From Klebsormidium nitens (lineage: Eukaryota > Streptophyta > Klebsormidiophyceae > Klebsormidiales > Klebsormidiaceae), in NCBI GenBank assembly GCA_000708835.1, contig DF237168.1, forward strand, positions 62,001-126,000: a stretch of DNA of 64,000 nucleotides, in the 5' to 3' direction. The position numbers and the translations under genes are program-made. Below, piece by piece: positions 52,601 to 61,055 of this stretch. Each line of letters begins with the position of its first letter. Position 1 is the stretch's first letter. The notes below the pieces were generated by a model, which saw nothing but the letters and a program-made list of their open reading frames with translations, made no database searches and had not been told where the DNA came from.

Positions 52601-52938
52601 GACACGTTTTCGTCCTGTGCGATCAGGGAGATCTCGACAGCCTCCGCTCCTATCCGGGCTGCACCATCGTGTCCGGGATCGATGGACTCCCTCCGTGGGT
52701 TTGGACCCATGGGAACATTCTCTTCGTCGGCTCGAATCGAGCATTCGATGCGGTCCTCCGACGCTTGCGTGAGATCCCCGGAGTTGAACGCGCGAAGGTC
52801 AGCATCATCTTGGGCTCTGAAGAGGCACGATCGATGTCACCGGAGGACGCGGAGCGGCTGTATGATCTGAGCGCGGGCGGTCGCCGGTCGGAAAATATTG
52901 GCGTGAGTATAGGTCACGAAGATGTCGAGGATTCCTGA
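49621..52938 (+). CDS. Large viral kinase-like protein with coiled-coil repeats
   Basis: The 1105-residue product has an N-terminal unique domain, a Pro/Ala/Arg linker, and a kinase-like domain (~residues 215-520) with VVLKIYP (Lys), HLDLHLNNVML at ~392-402 (HRD-equivalent HLD) and YDFDRG near 438. These match the divergent virion kinases of nucleocytoviruses. Residues ~589-707 are an Ala/Glu/Arg coiled coil with a 102-base tandem repeat. The C-terminal ~120 residues (GPGNERGAVFR...WTHGNILFVGSN) are shared with the next gene. It is probably a structural or virion kinase. Confidence 0.75.
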   Translation: MEDPYAVLSRILESPLKRPFQITVESTYASTLTVTADDGGYMVEHSNRALPVRRWQTVPETVRAVVDSMSVGRIRKLTLKPKGNIRTTYALFDATGGKTHEVANILAGLTPRNIRARDRGAAAAPVPVPARRGFKAPDPDESPPSMPPSRLAPPRGAVRAAAPSGAAVARGVFGPPNPSRGPFRGAVQPVVPRRVPVVRSAAPIGVPAVLRPEDNMLVDDRRNEVISFEASASGAIFVKRLFDRTRRTSKEVVLKIYPRRRGGMTAADASGGSTEYFLYGYCNKMLDLGITAGIMRMVEAPHLSHLSTNQQLVGKEQHVVQLVRRYTAKKGIQKGIRPDEVRGRGSFATEYVDGMLLADLFTRDSLTEPQLWCVFIDVLYTIECLVRVGILHLDLHLNNVMLVATSDIGHKSYEYTDRTGRKTVFYLPSFGYDVKVYDFDRGVKHEPRPFGASVRAEFKGVVANGLLTEDAYDRQVRWPYTNPDNPNRYDVDAFKFANTLTAALSTKPYSAPGLLRFLNTAYKSPFVAGFRQNTDADGFGFPSVVITDTYPTSDQLFDGIFKTKPDLLRPVPGASRSVSMQSLYTDIGTIEATRQEAQRRAQEETKAEEAQRRAQEAAKAEAARQEAKMRAQEAARAEAARQEAQTRALEEAKAEAARQEAKMRAQEAARAEAARQEAQTRAEEEAKAEDARQEAQRRVEEEGEGAEDDTQRPDTTAAEKAAAMRDAARREVDELWAQAELKRAKSKQTTGRVAEPVREEATTVRPIPLQSHEDVARGKALEIERWLKEEYGKNLERGVESASAFLISDAERRASAKRVEIGRKGERRVGFSPIDDVRTLPPKSPLEGSEQGDRGDGDPDGGEGRTEEGPLGRGLDALKREVMERLAALKRSFEETSWDERETSLPERPDTGNSEASGRAWIVEEAKRRLEAIGDRRPAEMRLISKSLERVSRGHEGVRSSVVATGPGNERGAVFRTDGDIESAAVRFVKEQDGHVFVLCDQGDLDSLRSYPGCTIVSGIDGLPPWVWTHGNILFVGSNRAFDAVLRRLREIPGVERAKVSIILGSEEARSMSPEDAERLYDLSAGGRRSENIGVSIGHEDVEDS
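51412..51720 (+). repeat. Tandem coding repeats in the coiled-coil region
   Basis: A 102-base unit (34 residues) beginning GAGGCGGCCCGGCAGGAAGC occurs at 51481 and again at 51583 with very few changes. Shorter related blocks lie on each side (QRRAQEETKAEEA and EEEAKAEDARQEAQ). The repeat encodes the ARQEAK-type coiled coil. It is recent enough to be nearly identical, so copy number may vary between isolates. Confidence 0.7.
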
Positions 52939-53573
52939 GCTCGACCTCCCTGCGGTGATCGCGATACTGACGAAGTCTGTCCGGGATGAGACCAACGGTA
53001 CTTATTTCAACGATCTACACAGACGATTCGCCGATCGCGACAAGACGCGCGACGTAGATTCCAAGACGCTGACCGAGTTCTGGGAAGCATTGACCAAGGT
53101 CGTAGACGCAGCCAGCACTCGGCTGAGGACCGTGGGCGGACTCTCCCGGGAGCTTCAAAAGATGAAGGTCAGACTTCATCGGGACGCGAGCGTGCGCGGG
53201 AAGCAAGTCGTCTTGGACGACCTCTTTAAGAATTTCGTCGCCCTCAAGTCGGCGGTGTGTGCGACGACCGACCCACTGATCTTCGTGCGAGACGCCGATG
53301 GGAACGTCACTGCGCAGAGCTGGAAGCCCGACGCGCGCCGTGCTCGTCCCTCTCCACGAGAGGTATCCGTTATTCATCCGAACATCTGGAAAGACTACCG
53401 CGAGTACGAGAAGCCCGGGCCGACCCCACCGGTGGACCCTGGCCGCGTCCCGGAAGATGACGAAGGGGCCATGGAAGACGAGGTGCCGCTCCGTCGCCCC
53501 CCGCGAAAGCGACGGGGCGATACGTCCCCCGGCCCCAGCGAGGGTCGGCACCCCGTTCCGGAGGATGTCGGAT
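52922..53573 (+). CDS. Coiled-coil protein, 5' part, broken by assembly gap
   Basis: The gene starts 17 bases inside the preceding gene. It encodes a helical N-terminal region (MSRIPELDLPAVIAILTKSVRDETNG), a charged KMKVRLHRDASVRGKQVVLDDLFKNFVALK segment and a Pro/Arg-rich linker that runs into the N gap at 53574. The region after the gap at 54055-54690 is probably the same protein, since its Pro/Asp/Glu-rich start continues the linker style. The frame is not kept with the stated gap length, which may be arbitrary. Confidence 0.6.
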
Positions 53574-54054
53574 NNNNNNNNNNNNNNNNNNNNNNNNNNN
53601 NNNNNNNNNNNNNNNNNNNNNNNNNNNNNNNNNNNNNNNNNNNNNNNNNNNNNNNNNNNNNNNNNNNNNNNNNNNNNNNNNNNNNNNNNNNNNNNNNNNN
53701 NNNNNNNNNNNNNNNNNNNNNNNNNNNNNNNNNNNNNNNNNNNNNNNNNNNNNNNNNNNNNNNNNNNNNNNNNNNNNNNNNNNNNNNNNNNNNNNNNNNN
53801 NNNNNNNNNNNNNNNNNNNNNNNNNNNNNNNNNNNNNNNNNNNNNNNNNNNNNNNNNNNNNNNNNNNNNNNNNNNNNNNNNNNNNNNNNNNNNNNNNNNN
53901 NNNNNNNNNNNNNNNNNNNNNNNNNNNNNNNNNNNNNNNNNNNNNNNNNNNNNNNNNNNNNNNNNNNNNNNNNNNNNNNNNNNNNNNNNNNNNNNNNNNN
54001 NNNNNNNNNNNNNNNNNNNNNNNNNNNNNNNNNNNNNNNNNNNNNNNNNNNNNN
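53574..54054. other. Assembly gap (481 N)
   Basis: A run of 481 unresolved bases interrupts a gene. The coding frames on either side do not match for a 481-base gap, so the true length is unknown. The surrounding sequence is low-complexity and Pro/Asp/Glu-rich, of a kind that assemblers often fail to bridge. Confidence 0.95.
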
Positions 54055-54690
54055 GCACCCCGGTTGGGGGACGATGCCCCTCCTCGCGGGTATGAGAAGG
54101 ACGAGGAGCCGGAGGAACCCGAGCCCACACGGCGAGCCACAAGAGGCGATGCCGGGGAGGAGCTGGAGACGAACGACGAGAGTCGGACGGGCTCTCTGGA
54201 TTCCGCCGACGAGCCGAGCAGGGAAGGGAATTACGAGCGGCTCGCGAGCGACGACGACGACTCTTCGGAGAGCGAATCCGACGAAAAGCGCCCGAGGACG
54301 GTCGTCACGGGTCCTGGACGCGAACGGGGCGGGCTGATTCGCTGTCTCGGAGACATGGCCGCGGCCGCGATCCTGTACGCATCCGCTCAGCAGAACGTGG
54401 TCTTCTTCGTCACCGACATCCCCGCCCGGGACTTCGAGGCTTTCGATCACTCCGACTGCGTGTTTCGAGTGATCTCTCCCGGCAAGGCCGCTACCGAGTT
54501 GCCGGACTGGGCATGGGTGTCCGGGAACATCCTCTTCACGGGGCCGAAGAGCATGACCTACGCCGTCCGGAAGAAGCTTCTCGCGACGAAGCTGCTCTCA
54601 CCGCCGTTGTATCCCAAGGTGTCGTTCCTCCTCTGCGGGCCGGACGCGGATGACCAAGGCCTGCGGGTGGACCTGAACGCGGTCATCTGA
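54055..54690 (+). CDS. Acidic protein with C-terminal domain shared with the kinase gene, 3' part
   Basis: After an acidic Glu/Asp/Pro-rich linker, the C-terminal ~130 residues (GPGRERGGLIRCLGD...WAWVSGNILFTGPKSM...KVSFLLCG) align with the end of the neighbouring kinase-like protein (GPGNERGAVFRTDGD...WVWTHGNILFVGSNRA...KVSIILG). This shows tandem duplication of a ~120-residue domain. It is probably the 3' end of the gene starting at 52922. The domain is unrecognised. Confidence 0.65.
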   Translation, partial: APRLGDDAPPRGYEKDEEPEEPEPTRRATRGDAGEELETNDESRTGSLDSADEPSREGNYERLASDDDDSSESESDEKRPRTVVTGPGRERGGLIRCLGDMAAAAILYASAQQNVVFFVTDIPARDFEAFDHSDCVFRVISPGKAATELPDWAWVSGNILFTGPKSMTYAVRKKLLATKLLSPPLYPKVSFLLCGPDADDQGLRVDLNAVI

Positions 54691-54699
54691 GACCGCGAG

Positions 54700-55011
54700 C
54701 TACTTACCGAGTATGTCGTTCGCGAATATACCAGCGAGGCTGAAATACAGGCCGTTCGTGAGGAGATTGCCCATCGGTTTCTTCGTGAGACGCAGCGCGA
54801 GGGTGAGGATCACGAACGTGGCGCTGAACCCCAGGAGCCTGTCGTAGTGCACGACCTTCGCCTCGTCGTAGTAGCGTGCTACGTGAATGATGACGACGTA
54901 TGCGAGGACCGCGACGAGGACGTCGGTGACGGCTTTGAATATCTCTTCGGAGAGGGGAGTGGGGCGCTTCGTCGAGGTGGGGGCGCCCTCGAGGTCGGTG
55001 CCGGATATCAT
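54700..55011 (-). CDS. Multi-helix small membrane protein
   Basis: The 103-residue product has about three hydrophobic segments (VTDVLVAVLAYVVIIHVA, LLGFSATFVILTLAL, LYFSLAGIFA) with a polar N-terminus, a typical small virion membrane protein plan. The ATG at 55011 is used; the open frame extends further upstream through less convincing sequence. It lies 10 bases after the convergent gene's stop. Confidence 0.55.
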   Translation of the reverse strand: MISGTDLEGAPTSTKRPTPLSEEIFKAVTDVLVAVLAYVVIIHVARYYDEAKVVHYDRLLGFSATFVILTLALRLTKKPMGNLLTNGLYFSLAGIFANDILGK

Positions 55012-55088
55012 GGCTGCATGTTTGTAACATCCATTATATTGCCGGCGCATCCGGCTTCCCGCGGCGAAGATGATGTGGCGGGAGTAAA

Positions 55089-55508
55089 ATGACACATTGT
55101 ATCATCCGCTCGCCGTCCATGAGGTCCACACTCCTCGAAGTATCCCAGAAGTGCATCGTTTTCGTGCTTTACACGGCGTGCTTCAACACGAGCCAGATCA
55201 TCCTCACGCACGAAAGCGTCATCTCCAGGCCTGTCCTCTGCATGCTGGCTGCGAACATGGGGGCATCTGTGCTGACGGCGAACGTGATGCTGTTTCGTCT
55301 CGACCGCCTGACGGTGGGGCATCCCGCCTCCGGAAGGATGGCGGTCACGACGCTGGCTCCTGCCGCGTTCATGGTGGTAGCACTGTCGTGCATGAGGCTC
55401 GGCCAGACGGAGTTGCCGCTCCTGTTTGCGATCGGATACTTCTTGGGACTGTCGGTCGGTAACGCGTTCTTGGCTCTCGTGACCGCGGGGGAGAGATCCT
55501 GGGGATGA
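55089..55508 (+). CDS. Multi-helix membrane protein
   Basis: The 139-residue product has about four hydrophobic segments (CIVFVLYTACFN, PVLCMLAANMGASVLTANVML, LAPAAFMVVALSCM, PLLFAIGYFLGLSVGNAFLALV). No family is recognised. The gene starts soon after a region with a TTATATTGCC tract and ends 19 bases before the TFIIS-like gene. Confidence 0.5.
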   Translation: MTHCIIRSPSMRSTLLEVSQKCIVFVLYTACFNTSQIILTHESVISRPVLCMLAANMGASVLTANVMLFRLDRLTVGHPASGRMAVTTLAPAAFMVVALSCMRLGQTELPLLFAIGYFLGLSVGNAFLALVTAGERSWG

Positions 55509-55526
55509 TCCCGCCAAAAAAGATGG

Positions 55527-56042
55527 ATGTACGGGAACGGATCCATGGAAGTGAGAGAGTTTGCGAGGAACAAGTTTTCGGAGATATTCGAGATGCCCAG
55601 CGACTCGTCGTTGGTGCTCAACGCCGAGAAGGGCATCTACAACTACGCCGTGCAGACGGCTCGCGCTAAAGGCATCTATTGCGACTGGTCTTACGCGGGG
55701 TTCAGGAGCATCTACAAGCACAAGTTGAACGGCTTGCTTGCCAATCTGAGGAACAAGGCGAACCCCAGTTTCCTGGATCACGTGCTGAGTAAGCATATCG
55801 AGGGGCGCCACCTAGCCTTCCTGACGCCCGCCCAGGTTTGGCCGGAGAGATGGGCGGAGGTCAACGAGCGGGCGGTCAAGCGTCTGCCCATCGCCGACTC
55901 CGGTACCGTGGCCGGGAGCGCTCTTCTGAGTTGCACGGCGTGTCGTTCGAGGCGCGTGTCGCACTACTCCTTGCAGGACGCCAACGAGGAGACCAGGTTC
56001 TATCTGACGTGTCATGACTGCGGGAAGAGGTGGAAGATATGA
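55527..56042 (+). CDS. TFIIS-like transcription elongation factor
   Basis: The 171-residue product has a central region like TFIIS domain II (NAEKGIYNYAVQTARAKGIYCDW, then FRSIYKHKLNGLLANLRN and PAQVWPERW). A C-terminal zinc ribbon (CTACRSRRVSHYSLQDANEETRFYLTCHDCGKRWK) follows, where the usual acidic RSADE is reduced to DANEET. It should help RNA polymerase resume after pausing by transcript cleavage. The first ATG is 55527; an ATG at 55545 is an alternative. Confidence 0.8.
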   Translation: MYGNGSMEVREFARNKFSEIFEMPSDSSLVLNAEKGIYNYAVQTARAKGIYCDWSYAGFRSIYKHKLNGLLANLRNKANPSFLDHVLSKHIEGRHLAFLTPAQVWPERWAEVNERAVKRLPIADSGTVAGSALLSCTACRSRRVSHYSLQDANEETRFYLTCHDCGKRWKI

Positions 56043-56044
56043 GC

Positions 56045-56911
56045 TCAGTCGTTCTTTCTCTTCCTGGCACCCAGCCTGTCTCTCACGTACGGGGATGCGG
56101 TTTCGCGAGCCCCTTCGAAGGCGGCGCTCAAGAGAGATGGCTCTGGGTTCAGGCTCAGCCATCCCCCGCAGCGTTCATCCGGCGGCAGTATGAGGATCCA
56201 GCGTGCCTCGTACACGGCCTCCGAGTCCCTCGCTGTGCACGCTATGCAGGAGAGTTTGTACACGTACGCGGCGAGCGCTTCGACGACAGAACCCGCACCA
56301 TCGGGACCACGCCCCTGGGCTGCCACGAAGACCGCTACCCTCTCGTCTTCGGGGATGTCGGCGAGGAGCCCGTAGGGGTAATACGCCAGCAGGCCCCCGT
56401 CGACGTAGGAGTGCGCCCCGATGCGATGTGGGGCGAAGTAGAGCGGCACGCAGCAGGACGCTCTGATGGCGTCCATCACGGCGCACTGGGGGTGACTGAC
56501 GCGATCGAATATCGTCAGCGTAGAGGTGGTCGTGCAGGTAGCCGTCACCCGGAGTACGCTGCCGGTCTGCTCGAACAGCCGTTCGAATGTCAGCTGGCTC
56601 GACCCTGCTGCGAGGGCCTCGAGCATCTCGGCTAGGTACGAGAACAGCTTCCGGCCGTCGTCCAGACCGAAGCGCGACAGGAGGTTGTTGATGCTGAGCG
56701 ACCTGAGCCCTTGGGGCGGGTGTGTGAGCATGTACTCGAGTACGTCGCGGGCACGGACCGTCTTGAGCGCGGCCAGGAATGCGACTATGGAGCCGGCGGA
56801 GGTCCCGGCGAAGACTTCGAGCCCCTCGGCTCCCTCGCTCTGCAACGCCTCGAGCGCACTTAGCATCTGCACCCCGCAGACGCCGCCCGCGCTGAAAGCT
56901 ATGCCCCTCAT
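56045..56911 (-). CDS. Patatin-like phospholipase
   Basis: The 288-residue product begins GIAFSAGGVCGVQMLSALEAL, the glycine-rich oxyanion loop. It then has FAGTSAGSIVAFLAAL, the G-x-S-x-G nucleophile elbow, and SYVDGGLLAYYP, the catalytic Asp of the Ser-Asp dyad. Patatin enzymes hydrolyse membrane lipids and could aid membrane remodelling or virion exit. The start at 56911 is used; the longer frame upstream is in the neighbouring gene. It overlaps that gene's stop by four bases. Confidence 0.82.
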   Translation of the reverse strand: MRGIAFSAGGVCGVQMLSALEALQSEGAEGLEVFAGTSAGSIVAFLAALKTVRARDVLEYMLTHPPQGLRSLSINNLLSRFGLDDGRKLFSYLAEMLEALAAGSSQLTFERLFEQTGSVLRVTATCTTTSTLTIFDRVSHPQCAVMDAIRASCCVPLYFAPHRIGAHSYVDGGLLAYYPYGLLADIPEDERVAVFVAAQGRGPDGAGSVVEALAAYVYKLSCIACTARDSEAVYEARWILILPPDERCGGWLSLNPEPSLLSAAFEGARETASPYVRDRLGARKRKND

Positions 56912-57588
56912 GTTGCTCGTACGGGCGGAATTTCTGGACCGGCCGCGGACCGCGTGAAGCGGATGACCTCCGCCACGGGCACGCGTTTGGTGCCTTCCGG
57001 CCCGCCGATCAGCATGTGCGCTCCGGGTCGAACCTCGATGCCCGCACCGGAGAGGATATCGTCGACGCGGATGGTCGCCCCGGCCGACGGATAGCAGGGC
57101 GCGAGCGCATCCCCGCCGAAGTCGCGGAAGGGGCCGGCCGAGGCGACGAAGACGTCGGTCACGTCGGTGCCGTCCCGCTCCATCTCGACCTTCGAGAAGC
57201 GGGCGAAGATGGGAGGTGTGAGGATCGGGCGCGTGGAGGGGTCCGACTCCAGCAGCCTCGTCGTGTTGACCGCGGCCCTCACGTGGGCTCTGTATCGCGA
57301 ACCCGCGTGCTCGTAGTGCACGACCAAGAAGCCGCTGGACGGGTCGTGATACTCCTCGCATAGGGAACGGACGTCCAGGACGCCGTCCCCGGTCTCCAGC
57401 AGCCTCATCATGTCGCTAGTGTTCGGCACCTCTCCCAGAAAGTCGTCTCTGTAGGAGCTGCTCACGATGTGACCTCGCCGCGAGGGCCTGCGCTGTCTTC
57501 GGATGTTGGAGGTCAGCCACCGGACGCACAGGATGATCCAGACCAGCCTCCGGATGAGCACTCGTGCGATCGTACGGCTCGGCGCCAT
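56908..57588 (-). CDS. Uncharacterised protein with N-terminal basic-hydrophobic segment
   Basis: The 226-residue product starts MAPSRTIARVLIRRLVWIIL, followed by an Arg-rich stretch, so it has a signal anchor or membrane-associated segment. The remainder is a mixed domain with no recognised family (for example GSRYRAHVRAAVNTTRLLESD and DDILSGAGIEVRPG). The stop overlaps the patatin start by four bases, so co-transcription is likely. Confidence 0.55.
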   Translation of the reverse strand: MAPSRTIARVLIRRLVWIILCVRWLTSNIRRQRRPSRRGHIVSSSYRDDFLGEVPNTSDMMRLLETGDGVLDVRSLCEEYHDPSSGFLVVHYEHAGSRYRAHVRAAVNTTRLLESDPSTRPILTPPIFARFSKVEMERDGTDVTDVFVASAGPFRDFGGDALAPCYPSAGATIRVDDILSGAGIEVRPGAHMLIGGPEGTKRVPVAEVIRFTRSAAGPEIPPVRAT

Positions 57589-57679
57589 CTTGGGGAGAGC
57601 GGAGAAATAGGGCGCCGCGCGCACGCCGCGTTCGCGGGGCACCGAATTTGCTCCTCTGCTCACACGAGAGGACGTCATC

Positions 57680-59494
57680 ATGACCTACGCGAGCGCGCCG
57701 CCCATACTGTGCGTCCACACGAGCGACCAACCGGACCGGAGGGCGAACGTCGACGCCCAGGCCCGGCGGTTCGATCTACCGGTGGAGGTGGTGACCTTCT
57801 CCAAGGACGACCTGGATCCGGTCCGAGGATGTTGCGCGTCCCATCTTTGCGTGCTCCGCCTCTCGCGCGAGCGCTGCTATGATGCCGTGATGGTGGTCGA
57901 AAACGACGTGGACTTCGTATCAGACCCGCGGCCTTGGGCTCGGGGCCCGAAGAAACTCCCCTGGGACGTGTGCTATATGGGGGGTACCCTGTCCAGAGTC
58001 GTACTGACCGCACCGGAAATCATGACCGACGCGACCTCCGTCGCCGTGTTGGAGCTCGCCGCCCGGGAGCCGTTCGAGGACGTGGACGCCAGGATCGCCG
58101 GGCTGACGGCGGAGGTCGTGGTGATCTTACCTGCCACGGAGGCCCCGGGAGAGGACGTGCGGACGCGCGTTGCACGAGCTTTCGGCAAGGTCGCGTCCTC
58201 CAACGCGAACGCGTTCGTGGATTCGCTCGAAGGAGGCCGCGCAATCCGTTTCGCCGCAGCCACGTACGAGAGGGCCCGCGTGGGCGCCTGTCTCGAGGGC
58301 GAGGGCATCGTGGGTCCGGCGATCATGCGGGCCGTGTTGGAGCGCCTGATGGAGGTCACGCACTGTGAGGTCCGCTGCGATGCCCCCGCGAGCGGACCCT
58401 CGAGCATCGCTCTGGAGAGACGGGCGTGGCTCCCCGCCACGGTCCTCTCTACGCACTGCTACGTGATGGCCGGCGCCTGTCTGGACGCTTTCATCGCGGC
58501 TCTCGAGGCGAACCTCGACTCCGACACGGTGGAGCCCGTGGACGTCGTGTATAGACGATTGAGCGAGTCGAGAGACGTGTACATGCTGCGCGAGCCCGTG
58601 GCCCTGCAAGTGGCCTCGTATTCGGACGTCGAGCGCGAACGGACGGACTACCGCAAGGTGCAGGCCTACACGCTCCCGGAGTATCCAGTCAACCACGAGA
58701 GGCGGAGCATACGGCGCGCCACGGTGAGGGACGACGGGCTCACGCTGGCTCTGGCCGAGGTCGACCCCCTGCCTCGCGTCTCCGTGCTGACCATCACGAG
58801 GAACCGCAGGCGGCGGTTCGCGCTGGCCGTCAACAACTTCCGGAGGTTCGACTACCCCGCCGACAGGCTGGAGTGGGTGATCGTGGACGATTCCGACGAG
58901 GGTTGCGACGCCCGCCCGTCTCTCGGCGCCCTGCGGAGGGACCCCCGCGTGCGATTCGTCAGGGCGACCACGTTCGACGGAAAGCCCCTTCCGATCGGCA
59001 AGAAACGGCAGCTGGCCTGCGAGCATGCCACCGGCGACGTATATTTCCACATGGACGACGACGACTACGTGCCCGGACACGCGGTGTCGGCCCGCGTGAA
59101 GAGCCTCCGCACCTATGCCGCCCGCTGCGTCGGGTCGACGACCATTCTGTGTTACGACGTACGTTCGCGGGAACTGTTTGCGTGGACGTCCGCGGACGTC
59201 TTCGGCGACCTCAACGTGATGCCCGAGGCGGGGCTGGCATACGAGCGGGAGTTCTGGGAGGAGCGTGGGTGGGACGAGCGGGCCACGTTCGAGGAGTGGA
59301 AGGGATTCTCCCGAGGGAGACTCGATGCGTGCGTGTCCATACCCTCTCAGTTCTTGATCATCGCCATCACGCATGTGGGCAACTTCACTGGGGATCTGAG
59401 GCGTTCGCACAGGGTGCATGCATCCATGCGCATGTCTGCCGATGCGGGGCAGATATTTCCGGACGAGTTCGAGCGACAGTTGGAGATGGTATGA
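57680..59494 (+). CDS. Two-domain glycosyltransferase (GT25-like plus GT2-like)
   Basis: The 604-residue product begins with a GT25-like segment: CVHTSDQPDRRANVDAQARR, GCCASHLCVLRLSRERCYDAVMVVENDVDF with an NDVD in place of the usual EDD, and WDVCYMGGT. The C-terminal ~230 residues are a GT2-type domain: PRVSVLTITRNRRRRFALAVNNF, EWVIVDDSDEG and YFHMDDDDYVP. It likely makes two sugar transfers in sequence on a virion glycan. A fusion of these two types is rare. The ATG is at 57680. Confidence 0.75.
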   Translation: MTYASAPPILCVHTSDQPDRRANVDAQARRFDLPVEVVTFSKDDLDPVRGCCASHLCVLRLSRERCYDAVMVVENDVDFVSDPRPWARGPKKLPWDVCYMGGTLSRVVLTAPEIMTDATSVAVLELAAREPFEDVDARIAGLTAEVVVILPATEAPGEDVRTRVARAFGKVASSNANAFVDSLEGGRAIRFAAATYERARVGACLEGEGIVGPAIMRAVLERLMEVTHCEVRCDAPASGPSSIALERRAWLPATVLSTHCYVMAGACLDAFIAALEANLDSDTVEPVDVVYRRLSESRDVYMLREPVALQVASYSDVERERTDYRKVQAYTLPEYPVNHERRSIRRATVRDDGLTLALAEVDPLPRVSVLTITRNRRRRFALAVNNFRRFDYPADRLEWVIVDDSDEGCDARPSLGALRRDPRVRFVRATTFDGKPLPIGKKRQLACEHATGDVYFHMDDDDYVPGHAVSARVKSLRTYAARCVGSTTILCYDVRSRELFAWTSADVFGDLNVMPEAGLAYEREFWEERGWDERATFEEWKGFSRGRLDACVSIPSQFLIIAITHVGNFTGDLRRSHRVHASMRMSADAGQIFPDEFERQLEMV

Positions 59495-59556
59495 TGAAGG
59501 AGACGGCATATGAAACACGACGAAACTCATAGCGGTCCGCAGGTTGCGACGCCTGA

Positions 59557-60960
59557 CTACTCTGGTCCCGAGGCCCCGAAGCTCTTCAGCCTAGCCTGGA
59601 ACACCTTATCTGCATCGTTCGCGAACCTATCCCTGAGGTAGCCTAAGACGAATGCGCGCTTCGTCGGCGTCAGAGCCCGCAATGCGCTCCAAGTGGGTAT
59701 GCCCGTCCCCCTCTCGAGGGCATCGTAGCCCGGGAACAACATGGCCAACTCCTCGGTTCTCAAGGCCCTCCCGACGAGGCGCCGCCCCTTGCACGTGGAG
59801 CCGTGGCACGCGAGGTGCGCGACGCCGTGCACGTCCATCGTCGCGTATGCGTGGTGGGATGTGTGGTCCATGCCCCCGCGGAAAGGGCACGAGCGCGAGT
59901 CGGTCTGAACCACTATGCGCGTGTCCCCGATGCGCTTGGCCCTGAACCGCGCCCCGATGTCGTTGCCCGCGAACACGTCCCGGAGGATGCGAGCGCACGC
60001 GTCCGACAGGACGTCCGGCATGCTCTCCGAGACGGGAGCCCGCGCCGTCTTGGACTTGCGTGAGGGGGTGAGGCTCTTCGAGACCGCAAACGGAGCGAGG
60101 GCCACGGGCAGCGCAGTCAGCGGGGCGGTGTCGGAGAGCCATATGTCCCTCTTCTTCATCGCCGTCGCGCTGTCCTGCCTGAGGATACGGGTGCGCTCCG
60201 GAACGAGAGTGGTCCCTCTGACCGCGCCCACGACGGCCGGCTCTGACGGGACGACGTGCGCGATTGTGCTGCCCTTGTCCTTGACGGTCTTCGTAGCCCA
60301 CAACTTCCTCAGGCCGGAACCGGTCTTGTAGACGCTCTCGTCGAGGATCTGCGCCCAGTCGCGGCCCGTGTCGCTCCCGCTCCGGGACAACGCGGAGACC
60401 AAGGATCTCCGGATTGTCATGGCGCGCTCCTTGTCGACCAGGATCCGCGGGAACACGATGTGGACCCCTCTCTTTCCGGCCGAGCCGCTCGCCTCCGCGA
60501 CGGTCACCCTCCGCTTGTCCGGCAGGGTGACCGTGGTGGATGCCGTCACGATGGATCGGGACCGAGGGAAGGAGCGCGACAGGGCTTCCAAGACGGATCT
60601 GACGGCTTCTTCGGTCGATGTGTCCCAATCCGTGGTCTCGCCGGAGTGGAGGTCGACGTCGAGGAAGAACGCGAAGACGCCCTGCGCGCGCTCGGTGATA
60701 GCGAAGGGGCGTCCCGGGTCTCGAGCGATGATGTCCCTCAGCTTCTTGTTCTGGGCCTTCGTCTCGATGCGGAAGGAGAAGCCCGCCTGCCTCCCGATGG
60801 GGAACGCGGAATGCGTCGGTGGCTTTCCAAAGAGAATGCCCTCGCGCACTGCCCACGCCCTGATGGAGGCGTTCAGCCCCTCGACGCCATCCGCTTCCAG
60901 ACGGCGGCGCTTACCGGGCGGATCCATGACTGTTGGGAATGAGGGCTGGTGGTCGGCCAT
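59557..60960 (-). CDS. Archaeo-eukaryotic primase (PrimPol/UL52-like)
   Basis: The 467-residue product has the AEP catalytic pattern: FFLDVDLHSG with Asp101 and Asp103, GVHIVFPRILVDK with His167, and DESVYKTGSGLRKLWATKT. A UL52-like zinc site is visible near residues 358-390 (Cys358, His366/369, Cys385, Cys390, in SCPF...LACHGSTC). It makes RNA or DNA primers for replication. In many nucleocytoviruses this domain is fused to the D5 helicase. Here the helicase is a separate divergent gene starting about 0.1 kb away (61056 or 61785). Confidence 0.85.
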   Translation of the reverse strand: MADHQPSFPTVMDPPGKRRRLEADGVEGLNASIRAWAVREGILFGKPPTHSAFPIGRQAGFSFRIETKAQNKKLRDIIARDPGRPFAITERAQGVFAFFLDVDLHSGETTDWDTSTEEAVRSVLEALSRSFPRSRSIVTASTTVTLPDKRRVTVAEASGSAGKRGVHIVFPRILVDKERAMTIRRSLVSALSRSGSDTGRDWAQILDESVYKTGSGLRKLWATKTVKDKGSTIAHVVPSEPAVVGAVRGTTLVPERTRILRQDSATAMKKRDIWLSDTAPLTALPVALAPFAVSKSLTPSRKSKTARAPVSESMPDVLSDACARILRDVFAGNDIGARFRAKRIGDTRIVVQTDSRSCPFRGGMDHTSHHAYATMDVHGVAHLACHGSTCKGRRLVGRALRTEELAMLFPGYDALERGTGIPTWSALRALTPTKRAFVLGYLRDRFANDADKVFQARLKSFGASGPE

Positions 60961-61055
60961 TTATGGATCTCGCGGGCCACGAGAGCTCTGGGGAGTGTTC
61001 GGTGTATGCTTGACTGCTTATATATCGGATTCCTGTCTCGGAGACCCCACACAAC

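Noticed and set aside
53574..54054. Treating the N run as a spacer of exact length
   Set aside because: Frames on both sides do not match for 481 bases, so the gap length is likely arbitrary.
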